Source of the DNA: Solea solea | Taxonomy: Eukaryota; Chordata; Actinopteri; Pleuronectiformes; Soleidae | DNA: 64,000 nucleotides | Direction of reading: 5' to 3' | NCBI RefSeq assembly: GCF_958295425.1 | Contig: NC_081137.1 | Span: forward strand, 12,563,254-12,627,253 | In this document: positions 25,397 to 38,700 of the stretch, piece by piece | Position numbering within the stretch: position 1 is the first letter of the stretch | How the letters are laid out: every line of letters begins with the position of its first letter | The notes under the pieces: generated by a model | Told to the model about the DNA's origin: nothing | Databases searched by the model: none | What the model saw: only the letters and a program-made list of their open reading frames with translations | Position numbers and translations under genes: made by a program

Positions 25397-25839
25397 CGTT
25401 ATGCCAAACAAAGCAAAGAAAACTGTAAATACCAGCAGAGGGCAGCATCTCATGTCTCATTAAGGATGATTGACAACGATTACTTTAGATTTAATCAATA
25501 TGTTGCTTTTTTTTTTTTTTTAGGAAAGTGCTGCACACTCATAACTGTAAAGCAGAGTTTAAAGAGAGGGAAAAGTGCAAAGAGGATTGGGCAGCCAACC
25601 CTGACTCCTCTACAATCTGTCTAAACAAACCCTCTTCCTCCCTCCCCCTGGTTCCAGAGGTTATCACAGAAAAAAGCCCCCCACTGCTCCCCTGCCCAGC
25701 AGAAACAGCCGTCTTTAACACGGAGCAGCCTGCTCTCTGTGTATTCGTGTGTAAGGCAACACAGGATACTCTCTCTCTCCCTCTCTCCCCCTCTCTCGCG
25801 CAATCATATCTCAAAGTGGAGTTGGTGTGAGGAAGCAGA
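25001..25839. other. Upstream region of tmem88; CA and CT microsatellites
   Basis: A (CA)n run lies at 25366-25394 and a CT-rich tract at 25768-25800. No coding sequence is seen. The last part may be the promoter of tmem88 if the 5' exon proposed next is real. Confidence 0.45.
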
Positions 25840-26168
25840 ATGTCAGGAGAGGAAGTTCTGAAGCCAGTGGGAAAGCAGAGTTTGCCTGAAGTGTGCGCTG
25901 CTCTTTTCTGAAGTTTTTGCAGGCACATTTCTGAGGATACGTCCCTTTTTCTTTTTTTTACTCTACAATAGGTAGTAACCTTTATAAACCTAACTTTTTC
26001 AATCGAATACCAACCTCAAGACCTGGGTTTTCCTACAGAGAAACCTACATACATCACAGGGAAATTCTTGAAATTCTCTTTGTCTGGGACCTCTCACCAC
26101 TGCTCTGGACTCCCATCAACTGCCTCCACCACTCAACTGCAAGAGGATACACCAGGTTTTACCGCACA
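25840..26168 (+). other. tmem88: Candidate non-coding first exon of tmem88
   Basis: The tmem88 coding exon begins after a strong acceptor at 28008-28017 (ttttttctccctgcag), so an upstream non-coding exon must exist. The best nearby donor on the plus strand is ccgcaca|gtaagtct at 26168/26169, preceded by GC-richer sequence without long AT runs. The start of this exon is not defined, and other donors are possible. Confidence 0.35.
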
Positions 26169-28017
26169 GTAAGTCTGTCATTAACTTTGTATAGTTTTTT
26201 GTTTTTTTAAAGAATATATGAATTGTAAAGATAGGAACTGTGTTGATAAATGTTTGCTGAACAAAAAAGGAAAATTTTACTCAAGTGAATGTGTAATTTA
26301 GCACATTCTGAATTCCTTTTATTCTGGAGATAAAATAAAACATTTGGAGGTAAGGGTTGTTTCAATCTGGACATGAGAAGGCTGCATTGGTGATGTCATC
26401 AAAGGGCAAGTAGTAAAGGTCAAGGCTGAAAGTCAGTAATACAGAACATATATTGAATTTACTTATATGAAATGTACGGTATGTGTACAGGAGAAAAAAC
26501 GTGTTTCTCTATTTCATTATCACACTATGTGAAAAATTGATGTAATAATACATGAACGAAAGACATTGGAGGGGAAAATATTTACATTAGTAAACGTGCA
26601 GGAAGGAACATAATCACACTAAATTGCTTAATTTATCAAAAAAAAAAGAACATTGATAACTTAATTACTTTAGACTAATGGTTCCAAACACTGGGTCAGG
26701 ACCCAGAATTGAGTCACAGGAAATGTTTTTAGGTCCCCCAACAAATTTAATTAAGATGTATGTGTATAATGTATTAAATGATGTGCTTACAATGACTTTT
26801 TTTTATTCATTTTAACAAACATCTGTTTGTTTACCAACTCCAAATTACATTTGTTGTTACATATATGGCTGTAAATGAGTTGCTATATTATATTTATATT
26901 GTGATTTGGGTCATGAGAGTTTGCCATCTTTATGAATGATAAAGCTGATGCTGGAAGGAGGCGATACATGGTCTTCAAAATATCGTTGACAGGCCAAAAT
27001 GCAAAGGATTGTTTATTAGCACAGTGGCTGCTAACACTATAGAAAATAGTGGGAGGTGGTGGAATGTTCCCCTGTGGTTTTCCATGACATGTGGCAAAGG
27101 TCCAGGTCAGTGAAATTACATAAAGGCCGAGAATCAAAGCTCAAACTTCAACGGTGAAATATTCATTCAACAGTGCCGTGACACGGTTCCAGTTTTCCAG
27201 ATGCTCCAGGCTCATTGTTCTGGGTGGTGGTTATCCTGGCGTTTGGAGGTGGGGTCAGTGGAGCCCATTTCCTCACACTTAGAGCTGTGCTGTTATCTGG
27301 GTTGACTCTCCACGCCTTTCAGCACATTACGTAAAGGAGGCTGTTATTTAATGGATAAACAATCTTTGTGTTTTTAATAAATTTACAGATGAAATCAGGG
27401 CATAGAATGGAGATGGATGCCACTTAAAATACTTTAAATGGATAGCTCAGGATTTTTTTATTTTATTTTTAAATGTGAATGTAGGAGGTACTGACAGAGT
27501 CAGCACCATGGTTATAATAGTTTGGGATTTTTAATTAGTTTTAGTTTTTACATTTTTGACATTTTAGTTTTAATTACTTCTTAGAAAGGGTGTGCTAGGT
27601 TTCATAGTTTTAGTTTTTTGTAATATGGAGTAATTGCCAGGTACAAGATTCATAAAGGTCATATTATATAGTATTGTGTCATGAAAACCCAACAAAAGAT
27701 GCCATTTTAACCCTTTCTGGCCCGCAGGCCGTATATTTGACATCCCTGATCTGGGATATTGGAGGAGGCAGCAGTGAATCAACAAAGTCCTGGGCGTCTA
27801 AAATGGCTGACTTCTCCATGGGCTTTGGTGTGAGGATTGAGTGGTCTTAAATCGGTGAAAATATTGTTGAGATATCATAGGCATAGATTTTTATTCCGCC
27901 AACCTAATTACCCATAAACACATTGTTTGTGTTGATGGCAGGGTTCAAATTAAGTCCCTGTAATGTGTAACATGAAGTTGATTCACTTTCCCACACTTTT
28001 TTTTTTTCTCCCTGCAG
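26169..28017. other. Presumed 5' UTR intron of tmem88
   Basis: AT-rich, with no other coding sequence. A hAT-like end is visible at about 27717-27751 (cccgcaggccgtatatttgacatccctg), the reverse of the cagngatgtcaaa...cgggcc terminus seen intact at 33661, but its partner end was not found. Confidence 0.4.
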
Positions 28018-28034
28018 TTGAGACAACAAACAAA

Positions 28035-30108
28035 ATGAGTCTGTCACGGAACGGGACTCTGGAGAAGGCGATGTCTGAACGGTCTGAGCCACGCACCCCC
28101 TCCAGAGTGGGGTCAGGGGTCGTGGTGCCCCCTCCTTATTCGCTGGGCAGCAGTGAGGCTGCTGACACCCCGCTGGAATTGAGGGGGTCTCTGGACTGCT
28201 GGGCGTGCTCTGTGCTCGTCACCGCGCAGAACCTGGTCATCGCACTGATTAACGGCGTGCTGGCCACCGTCGTGTTCGGCATCATCCTCACCCCGGCTCT
28301 GTCCATGATCACATTCGGCTTCCTCTGCCACTCCACGGTAATGGTCACCAGTGGTTTATGATTTGATTACATCAGCTAAAACATTCTCCATAGGACTTTT
28401 TTTATTTTTTTTTGATTTCTATTCAAGGAAACTGACCTTTTTATTTCGGTAAAAAATTTTTGACGTCATCCGCTTTACCGTCTCTGCTATAATGTCTGCG
28501 GCCAGTCACTATGAAACATCAGGAAGGAAGGAAATGTTCACAACCAGCCAGGGTGTTGTCTTTAGTTCTTTCATTATATTGTGTGTATTTGTCACTAATG
28601 GATCACAATTACTCATTTGTTTTGTGCATTCTGCTGCTGGAGTGCTCCCTATATAGCAAACAAGAAATCAAACTAAAGAAGAATACGCGCTGCTTCCAGA
28701 TGTCATTAAACTAGATCCTTTTGTTATTGTTTTGACTGAGACACCCCCACTCACAGAAATGACATACCGAGCATTTACTATGATTTAGCATGTCAATCAA
28801 CGTGTCACACACGCCCCTCACCCCACCAGCCCTGCTGTGAATTACCTACATACGGAGAAAAGAATAATGTTTTTCCAGAGATTTGACCCTGTTTTTACAA
28901 AATTGTACTGAATTTTTTACAAGCTTGCTTTTTAATTTTTGCCAGCTGCGACTACACTGCTTTAGTTACTTTGTGCAGTGCATTCGTGTAGGTGAAGGTA
29001 TTAATAAAGTTGACAGACTGAATAAAGTGGAATTAATAAATTGAATTAATACTTAAATTCAAAGTAAGCAAGTTTTCTTCATATAACCCAGGAGTAATGA
29101 CCTTTATTGATTTTAGTTATGTTCATTCTAACTAAAGTAAACCAGTTGTTAACTAGTAACTGGTTTGAATTAACTCAATTCATTTGAATAGTTTTATATC
29201 AAACTAAACAAACGCTGTCTTCATATAACTGGTTTATATAACTTTGGTGTAATTAAAATGTGTATCATTTGAAGTTTCGTAACATTTGGTTGTTACAATT
29301 AAAGGTACTTTTTTCAGTTTGTCAACCAATTTTGTTATTATGTAATAATGTAATTATTACAGTATGTCATTTCTGACATTATAGGGGTCTCTAGACGCAG
29401 GAAGCAGTGTGGGATTATGGGAATTGTTGCGCTTTGAGGGTAGAACATAGTGGATAATGATCCATTAGTGACAAACACACGCGATAAAATGAACTAATAC
29501 AAGACAACACACTGTTGTAACTAATCGTACCAAAAAGTCCTTCCTGACTCTGATGTTTCCTAGGGGGTGTGATCAAGATTTGCAGATTTCTACGAATGTT
29601 TTGGAAGTGTTGGATACGCCATTTAAATTAAACATTTATTGACACTAAATGTCATATATCATATCTTTAATAATACACTTAATAAAAATGTGTCCTACCT
29701 GGTCAGAGGGCAAAAGGACATGTCCCACCTGTGCATGTGTCCATCCATGTGTGCGTCCAATTGTTGGCATTCATGCCATTAGTCATCAATTGTCCTCCTC
29801 GTCTTGCTGTCCAGGTGCAGCCCCACGGAACGTCAGTGTTTTGCTCAGACGTGCTGGATGATACCGGCTGTGTGGCTCTGTTGGTCGTAGGCTTTCTGCT
29901 GCTCACGCCTCTGCTGGTCCTGGCACTCGCCGCCTTCTGCCGCCTGGCCCGACACCTCCAGCTCGGCATGTGCTTCATCCCCTACAGCCGAGCCGTTTAC
30001 AAGAACCTGCCCGCCTCGCGTAACCAGAGGCCCGACGCAGCAGCAGGAGGCTGCTGTGGCCAGCAGGGGTCTTCAGAGAGGGAGGGGAAGGGTAGCATAT
30101 GGGTCTGA
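28035..30108 (+). CDS. tmem88: Transmembrane protein 88 (Wnt/Dishevelled regulator)
   Basis: Two coding exons, 28035-28337 and 29815-30108, with gtaatg donor and ctgtccag acceptor, give 198 residues (human TMEM88 is about 159). The ATG follows an acceptor at 28017 and starts MSLSRNGTLE. An extra N-terminal tail precedes the family block LDCWACSVLVTAQNLV (residues 53-68). Membrane segments lie at about 67-97 (ending FGFLCHS) and 120-143 (ALLVVGFLLLTPLLVLALAA), followed by FIPYSRAVYKNLP and the C-terminus SIWV. In mammals the C-terminal VWV binds the PDZ domain of Dishevelled and dampens Wnt/beta-catenin signalling, with a role in heart and blood precursor specification. The fish paralogue (a or b) cannot be told here. 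A 1-kb inverted-repeat element sits in the intron. Confidence 0.95.
28507..29565. mobile_element. Non-autonomous element with roughly 100-bp inverted ends, in tmem88 intron
   Basis: The left end (28507-28608: cactatgaaacatcaggaag, gtgttgtcttta, tttgtcactaatggatca) matches the reverse complement of the right end (29459-29565: tgatccattagtgacaaaca, aagacaacacac, cctgactctgatgtttcc). Similarity is good but not perfect. The interior (about 850 bp) has no transposase. Superfamily and target duplication are not determined. Confidence 0.7.
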
Positions 30109-30576
30109 GCAGCTGAGAGGAGAGGAGAAGATGGATTTATTGTAAGATGTATCCCTAAAGTCAGGTTGTTTGCATCCAGCTTTTTTTTAAAAATGCAATT
30201 TGCAGTTGTATCCACGTGCATTGTACAAATTCATCATCATTTATATTGACTGTCTGGAGGTCAGTGTTTCCTTTTTATATTATTCCATGTGTATTTTTAT
30301 ACTTTTTTTTAAAGAAAAAAAAAACGTTTTACTTTTATACTTCTTAGACGTATAGTGTTACTCGACCTCAAGCTGAATTTTGTGAGTCCTGCGAAACTCT
30401 GCTGCCGACAACCATGGAAATAAGCCAGTTTCAAGTTAGACGGAAGTGGAGTTCAAAGAAATGTATTACAAATGTTATATAATGTGTGCATACAGTACAG
30501 GAATGTCCATCGAGCATCACTTTGCTGTAATGAAACATCGTTGTTATACCCGTCAGTTAAGTTTGCTATACTTGTC

Positions 30577-30582
30577 AATAAA
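30577..30582 (+). terminator. tmem88: Polyadenylation signal of tmem88
   Basis: Canonical AATAAA 469 bases after the tmem88 stop codon, in the context cttgtcaataaagttgtatc. Best candidate for the 3' end; others farther on cannot be excluded. Confidence 0.55.
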
Positions 30583-30862
30583 GTTGTATCATTCAAACGA
30601 GTAACTATAGAGACCGTACACACAGAAACACAAGGCTGCTCAGTTTCCCAGTCGGTCTCCCTCACAGTGACATCTTTTCTTGCAAACATGACTGTGAACA
30701 AGTGAAAGGTCACTCTCAAAAAAACTGTCTTGATCCAGATTTCAAACAAACTGCAAAATACCAATTACATGATTTTTCTCAAAACCTTACTGGCATTTTT
30801 AAAATCACAAATGATGTACAATTGTAATCGAACACAAGTTTCGATGTGCGTAACATTTACAT

Positions 30863-31237
30863 TAGTGCTGCAAATAACGATTATTTTCATAATCGATTAA
30901 TCCGTCGATCATTTTCTCAATTAATCGATGAATCGTTTGGTCCATAAAATGTCAGAAAACCATAAAAAATGTTGATCGGTGTTTCGTCAAACCTGGAAAT
31001 TATGTTCTCAAATGTCTTGTTTTGTCCACAAACCAAAATGATTGACTTTTAATGATTAATTTGTTATCCAGAGCAAAGAAATTAAGAAAATATTCATATT
31101 TAAGAAGCTTAAACAATCAGAAATCTTGTTTTAATCATGAAAAAAGCTTCAAACCGATGAATCGATTATCAAAATAGTTGTCGATTAATTTAGTAATCGA
31201 TTAATAATCGATTCATCGATTAATCGTTTCAGCTCTA
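30863..31237. mobile_element. hAT-like MITE, 375 bp, with 8-bp target duplication
   Basis: Ends read tagtgctgcaaataacgatt and, inverted, tagagctgaaacgattaatc. The inside carries many ATCGATTA repeats. Flanks are atttacat (30855-30862) and atttgcat (31238-31245), an 8-bp duplication with one mismatch, the size made by hAT transposases. No coding capacity. Confidence 0.8.
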
Positions 31238-31245
31238 ATTTGCAT

Positions 31246-32480
31246 TTTAAAACAACAATACTGAGCTAGATAATGACAATGTTAGCCACATAACGTTCTG
31301 AAACGCACAGTGGATTATTAAAAGACAGCGTCCAGCATGAAACAACATGTATTAATCCCTGTATGTGACTTCAAATCAACACTAATGTAACATAGATTAA
31401 CGATGTTAATGAAAACTCACCCCATAAGAAGATAGAAGGTTTTTGATGTGCTTTCTTTTCACCGCTGGCGTCATGACGTCACCTCAAGGTGTCCACTTAG
31501 TCTCATGTCCTGCCACTCTCCACTCTCTTTTGGCCTCTAAATAATCCCTCCGTTTGTGTATGAACTCTGGAGAAAGTCAGCTAGCTTGGATGCTAATGCG
31601 TTAGCATAAAGTCCAGGAGCAGAAGTGAGATGAGCGTTAGCATGACCAGAAGCCTCTGTCTTCCTTAAGAAGTACAGCCAAAGATTTGTGCTGTAAAAGA
31701 CACAATTTAGTTCTTCTGTCGTGTGTTTTTCTTCTTTTCCTCATCTTCATTCAAAGGTGAAAACACACACACATGCTTCTGGAAGCAGCAGTCACAGTGA
31801 GGAGCACGGCAGCAGCTGCATAATTAAGTAGCCATGATTGCAGCTGATTGGCCGAAAAAACAACAAACGCAGTGAATGGTGATATCCATTCACCCTAATT
31901 CAAATACAAAGTTTATGGTTTAAAGACCCACAATACTGTGATTTGAAGCATGTAGTAGTCAACTTGCATCATTTTGAAAAAAGAAAAAAAAAGAAAATCC
32001 CTCATTTTGTTAATAAAAAAAAAACAGGTCACAAATTTGAAAGCAATTGCCCAAAAAAATTGCTGTTCATGAAGAAGTTGGATAAATTCACTGTTGTTAG
32101 CAATTATTCCTGTGGACTACAGACTCATTCTGCATAGGATTGGTCAAAATACACAATTTGTGTCTGTTTGGACCACTGTAAGATTTCCCTTTATTGTTAA
32201 ATAAATATCAAAAAACTCTCTAATACTCTCTAAAACACTATAATATTGTTCTCATTTAATTCCAAACATGTATCTCCATGTTACGGGAATAATAGTCAGC
32301 ATTTTTTATTATCATGATCTGCTCTTGAAAATAAGCTGTCCTGGTTACTTACAGTGCTATAACACATTCAATCCACTAGGTGGAGACAGAGGCCTGCATT
32401 TAACTTGAGTCTCACAGTTGGAGTGAGAGAGCTGACAGTGTGTAAATAATTATGCAGTCACGCCACGTAAGAGAGATATA
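31246..32480. other. Intergenic between tmem88 and pcolce, no gene seen
   Basis: The two genes converge here (tmem88 +, pcolce -). The sequence is AT-rich with poly-A runs and no recognisable coding sequence. Confidence 0.5.
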
Positions 32481-32486
32481 AAAACC

Positions 32487-32492
32487 TTTATT
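32487..32492 (-). terminator. pcolce: Polyadenylation signal of pcolce
   Basis: TTTATT on the plus strand, AATAAA on the minus strand, 212 bases past the pcolce stop codon. Confidence 0.55.
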
Positions 32493-32703
32493 CATATATA
32501 AATTACAAACACAAGGTTTGGTAGGTGTTTTAATGGAAAGATGTGTTTGTATAGCTTTTAAAATGATGGGGGAGAAAATGAAGTTATGTTTTACTCCAAT
32601 GTTTGTGCTTCAGTACATCTGTATTTCACATTGAATATTCTGGATTTGTGTGTGAGTGTGTGTGTGTGTGATGATATGTCTTGGTCAGGACAGATGTGCA
32701 GGG

Positions 32704-35700
32704 TTAACACGGCTGGTTTTGGATATTTGTTAAAAGTTTGTGATGTGGGGCTTTGTAGGGAGCTGTGAATGCACCATGATGCAGGGTACCCTGTCCGTCC
32801 TCGTCCACCTGACCCATGATAATGTAGTCGCCGCCTTTATTGGAGAGAGAAAAAAAAAAAGATTGATCAGTTTTCTACAAATGATCTATCGCAAATTGAA
32901 ATGTGAACATTTGTGATTCCAAGAAAAGCGCGTACCTCTTCGGAACAATGGGCACTTCTTGCACTGCGACACCAGCTTCACGGACATGGCTTCTCCCACT
33001 TGTGCTATTATCATTCGACCTGCCTTGTAAGTCCTAATAATGGAGATGCCAACATTGAGGGTCCCACGGGGTCCAGGGGCCAGAGAGGTCACCTTCCCAG
33101 TTATCACTAGACGAAAGGAAGACTCAGTCACAATACACAAACTGAATTTCTCACTGTTTTGTATGTCAGACATTCCCAGACACTGGGTCAGCATCCACAG
33201 AGGGATCACATTTCTTTGAAGGTTTGTTTTTCTGGGATCTTATATTTGCATTACTTCTCGAAACCACATGAGGGAGTTTGTTTATTTTCCACCAACAGTT
33301 TCAATCTATGATTTAATAGCCAGGAATAATGATTCTCTATAAGCACATAGTGCCACATCCTCCATATAAGCATGTGATGTGATTTCATGTATTTCTGTGA
33401 GAGCAGGTAACACGTGCAGATAAGTTGTGATTCATTTATCAAACACACATCACTTGAGTTTGTCTCTATTCTAAATAATAACGTGTTACAGTTACGTACA
33501 GTCAGAATCATGCAAAAATGACCCCAATTGATATTATGATACAATGGTTGGTTCAGAAAAGACAGCAAATTCATATCTTAACTCTGGAAAAGTTTGGCTT
33601 GTAACAAATCTGAGCAAGGTACCCAATTGCCATTGATGGGGTTAAGTGGACACTCTAAACCAGAGGTGTCAAACTGGTGGCCCGTGGGCCACATGCGGCC
33701 CCCAAATTGATTGCATGTGGCCCACCACTTACTATCATGTTATAATAAAAACATTGGCCGTGACCTTCTCTGCCTTAAACCACAGTGATAAAACAGATAG
33801 ACTATACTACTAAATATGTTTGCTAGCAATATTTGTATTATAATAATAATAATAATACAACATTTAGTTGAAATTATCACATTATTAAATGTATTACATT
33901 CAACATGAAATGACAAAGCAAGCACTTTTACTTTAAAATTCGGTGAAATGTCATGAATAGCTTTATTACGACATCATGATGCAATATTGTGTTATAATTT
34001 TAAGCTCCCATTACACCCCGCTACGGAACAGCTGTTTGTTTTTGACACTGCTGCGCTAAATTGATCCCATCCACATGGGGCCACATCCAGTGTACTCCTA
34101 GTGGCTGGTTCCAAGTCCCAGATAAATGGGAGGCTCGTGACAGGAGAGGAATCTGACTTAAAATCTCTGCCAAATCAAATATGTTTCAACCCAGAGGGAG
34201 AGAGAGAGAGAGGAGCTGATAGGAAAAAACAAAAGTGAAAAGTAAAGAAAGTGAACAGTAGGAAACTTACCAAATTCACTGGCACAGAAACTGGTCTTGA
34301 TGGTTCCATCTCTTTTACAGGCTTTGGCACACAGTGGATTTTGAGCCACTAAACACACAAAGGGTACATTAGATATTATCATATTCTGTTCATGGACACA
34401 ACCAGTACTTGCACACACACAAACACACACTCACCAGGCCTCTTTCCATTTGGCCTTGGGACTACCGGCCTCCTGTCCTGGCCTGTGCTGTCTTGTCCGC
34501 GGGTCCTCACAGGCTTGACTGGTTTAGGTCTCTCGGTGGGCTCAGGGGGTGGAGGTGGTACATACTTGGGGGTGGGTACAGGAGGCTTCACAGTCTCTAC
34601 TGGACGTTGGGGTTTCACTGCAGGTTTTCGGGGGATGGCTCTCGTTCCAGCTCCCGAGTCAACCGCTGTGATCTGAGAACCACGAGGGACGCTGGTGTAG
34701 TGGGCAAGGAATCCGTCGGATGGGACACTGAGGTCGGACACAAACTGGACCAGGAGCACGTTGCTTTTGCTAAGAAATGGTCTGCACAGGAGAAAGGTGG
34801 GAAATGATGGATTGTTGATTCAAAACTTGCGTTAGTCCAGTATGTAACAGTTTAGGATATTTATGTTTGTATAAAATAATCCTTAGAATAAGCTTTTTTA
34901 TATGTACTTTAGGCATGTCTGCCATTTTGTGCCGCCGTGTTTCTACAGCTTCTTCGGTTTATTCCCACAGTCCAAAAGCATGCAGATTTGGGGATCTAAA
35001 TTGAAAGTGTGAGCATGAATGACCCTCATGTGTAGGATAAAGTGGCAGAAGATGGGTGAGTGAGTAAGTGAATAAGAGGTTTGGTACAGCACGGTATTCT
35101 TAAAGTATATAAGGTATATAAGTATTCTTTAGTGTTTCCAAAGTAACCAGCCCCCTATCATTCCATTTTTGGCACCCTTCCCTTGGGGATACCAGAGTTG
35201 AGAACCATCACTCTCTTGTGACTAGTGTTTCTTCAACACTTGCGGTTCATTCTCATTCAAAGCTTGACATCTTGTTGGGTCAAACAGGCGACTTTTCTAT
35301 TTGTCCTCTATTGTTGTGTCACTACTTTTTCTCAGTCTTTACCAGGGCTTTACCATTCCAAACGGTACCATACTGCACCATGACAACAAAGCGTGCGTGC
35401 TGACGACGACATAATTCATGCAGAGGCACTTGGCGAACAGGAGAATGAGTGCGGGAGTCCTCTGTTTGTCGTAGTATTCAGTCTCACCATTAGAGGTCAC
35501 TCATTCTTACACACTGAACCTTTCATTTGCATCTTCAAAAATGACGTGACTCACTCTGGGGTCCGATCACCACAGTATTTTCCAATCAGGTGCGAATCGT
35601 GTTTCTCTCCGCCATTGTAGAACGCCACGTAGTCGAACCGACAATAGGTGTCGGCCTCCAGGACGAACTTATCGAACTTCACTTGGATTACCTGGTTCAT

Positions 35701-38700
35701 GAAGAGAAACAAAAAGGTGGTGAGTGGTTTCACCATGTGGGCTGGGGTTCACAGTTTGGTCAATGAAATGTTCGCATGTCGAGTTTGCGGCCGACCATAT
35801 CGGGCTCCACGGTGATGAGCCATGAGCAGCTGGATCCCAGCGGGTATTTCTTGTCTGGCCAGTTGGGCGTTGTGATCTCTCCCTGGGCTTTTGTTATCTT
35901 CCCGCCACAGAACTGTTGGTCTGACACAGTTTTGGAATACTCCATTAAGGATAATTGCCCACAGATAGCAACCAGTTGTTTACAAATCCTTTTAGGTTCA
36001 CTAACTTTGAACTAAATTGCCATTTCACATGTTACATCATAGAGTTACACAAGCTGTGATTTTCTCTGTACTACTTTATCAAGGCCTAAACTCTAAACTA
36101 AGTCCTAATATTCCTTATTAGGAATGAATACTAATAATGATTATAATAATGAATAATAGTTAAATGATTGATAAATAATTGTAATTGTAACTTGTTAATT
36201 GTAACTTGTTAATACAGGTGCATTTTGGGTCGGGATCCTTGACTTAATCTTAATATAGGTGTGACAATATGGTAAAAAAAACTATCCCATGTGCTATGTG
36301 AAGCTTTTACTACTTAAATAATTCAGCATTAGCATTATAACATTTTGGAAAATCGTGGGTAGCATTTCTAAACATGATGTATTCCCTTAACCATTTAAAA
36401 CTAATTAGTTAAAATGTCTGTGTTCTCGTGCCAATAACATTGTCTTATAAATGATTATAAAAAGAAAACGTTGATGATCTAAATGTCATATAGTTTGCAA
36501 ATAACACCTTTTTTTGTGAGGCATAAAGGTCTGAACATTTTTATTTGATTATTCAAATGACTAATTATAAGTAGCTTTGTTGATTTATTATTTTTCAGTA
36601 TGTATGTGTATGTGTGAGTCATTGCAGGCCTTCTTCTTTTTTGTAACATAATAACAAAGTGAAAAAAGGGGGAAAAAACAACATCATCACTCTAAAATGT
36701 AACTACATACCATCCACATATGGTTTGGTTCCACTGAAATAAGCCACGAACCCTCTCGCCTGAGTCTCCCCGTCCGACACCATCTCTAACATCATGGTGT
36801 TTGTGGTCGAAATGAGAGCGCCGGGCCGGAACGTTCCACAGAAGCGACCCAGTTTTTGCACCAGGTTGGAATGGCCATTGTAAACATCGAGATAGTCATA
36901 ACGACACAGCGCGTCGGCCTCCAGGTCGAAAATGCGGAAGGTGAGCATGACCACGTTTCCCTCGGGTACCTGGGAACCAGAACGCACGTGAGTCAGTGGC
37001 AGAGAAAGACAGACGAAAGGGGCACAGTCAGCATTTAGAGATGCAAACTCTGACTGACTCACAGTGATACGCCAGGTGCATTTGCTGTTGGGTTTGTAGG
37101 AGCTCGGGAAACCTTCACTGCCAACAAAGCCTGAGTCTGAAACCAGGTCGCCTCCACAATAGAAGACAGGCCTGTTAGAAAGGAGATGGGAAGATGGGGG
37201 CAGGGGAAGACTCGTGAGAATGTCACAGTATTAAAGAGAGTGCATAAATATAACTATCTCAACTCCCACGGACAGCCGTTTAGTCGACTCTCTCCTACTC
37301 CTTCTCATACAGAGCCCCAAAATGCTCCGTATTTAATAAATATTTACTTTAAGAGATTGCAAACTGAGGCCAAAATTGCTCAGTAACTCAAAAATCAAAA
37401 CATCTCTTCCTTGGGCCATCACTTACATATTAGACAATTTAATCACAGTTGTTGAGTTAAATATTATACAAATAATAAATACAGTAACAAAATGACTATT
37501 TTATATTGGCAACCGTGTGAAAAACACATTGAAATTCAGACAGGTCCGTGACCGATTGTATGCTTGTTATGCGTCAGCTTGAGGAATTAAATATTTTAAG
37601 GTTCATGGATGGTAGGATAATTTCGAATGGCACACAACACCAGAAAAAACTAGTGTCAATAAACGGAGGCAGACACACTACATTCAATAAATCAATTGTG
37701 CGTGGAATTGTACTTAGTGTTTGTGGGGGACATGGGAGCAAGATAAAGCAGCAAACATAGTGACTTCAGGGAACAGAACGTGTTCAAAAGCAACCTCTGT
37801 GGTTCAAAATGGTAGATTTTGAATTAGTTTTATTTGCACACACACACACACACACATTAGTGATAGAAACTGGCAACCAGTTACAAGCCCAAGTCCCTTC
37901 CACTTGGCCATGGGCCCTGAAAGTGGCAGTTGCCAAAGACTCCACAACACAGAACTTCACCTACACCATCCAGCCATCTGTTTTATTTCTTTATAAACAC
38001 GTGGAGATTGAAGGTGAACGTGTGTCCATGAGCTGCAGCAGAGTCACAACAGTGGAGAAGGATCACATGACCAGGGGAGACGAGGCAACAACAACAGGCT
38101 GTAAAAACATTATACATGATAAATATCCAAGTGTAAGAGCGAGAAGTAGATAGAGTGTTCGCAAACCTTGGCTGAAGCTTCCTGTTTTGGCTTCTCTGTC
38201 CAGAACAAACGTATCCTAACTTGCATATCTGTCTTCAACTTCCTCTGTGCTTTCAGCCGTCTATATTTGAACACATTTCCACTGTAGACACGTGTTTCTT
38301 TTCTTCTAGAGGGGACAACTCTGAGAAGGGTAGTGAGGAAACGTTCCACCAGGCACGTAGATGTCAATCACGCTGGTGTCCACTCATACTGTACGTGTCA
38401 TGCTTTATCAATGTTTTTTTATATTTATTTTTTTTAAATGGGAAACTAATTTACAAAATTGACATCATGTGCTATTGAAGAACACCAGCTATCCACACAT
38501 TATCGTTTATCTTTAACGATTTTTTTTTTTACTTTTTGCAACAAGAGGAGTCACCTCTTATCGCCGCTAATTCATATATTCTTACTTACTGTTTAGCTTC
38601 AACTGCCATTTTTTGGTATTTGTGTATCAGGCCAAAAAAAATCGCACAAAAACATGAACACAGATTGCAGTAAAGCTAGCATATTAGTGACATTTTGAAT

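Noticed and set aside
28113..28348. Minus-strand open frames of about 70 codons
   Set aside because: Antisense to the first tmem88 coding exon. The plus-strand protein matches the family.
34392..34807. Two long plus-strand open frames of 94 and 132 codons
   Set aside because: They are antisense to the proline-rich pcolce exon at 34435-34781, whose base composition keeps other frames open.
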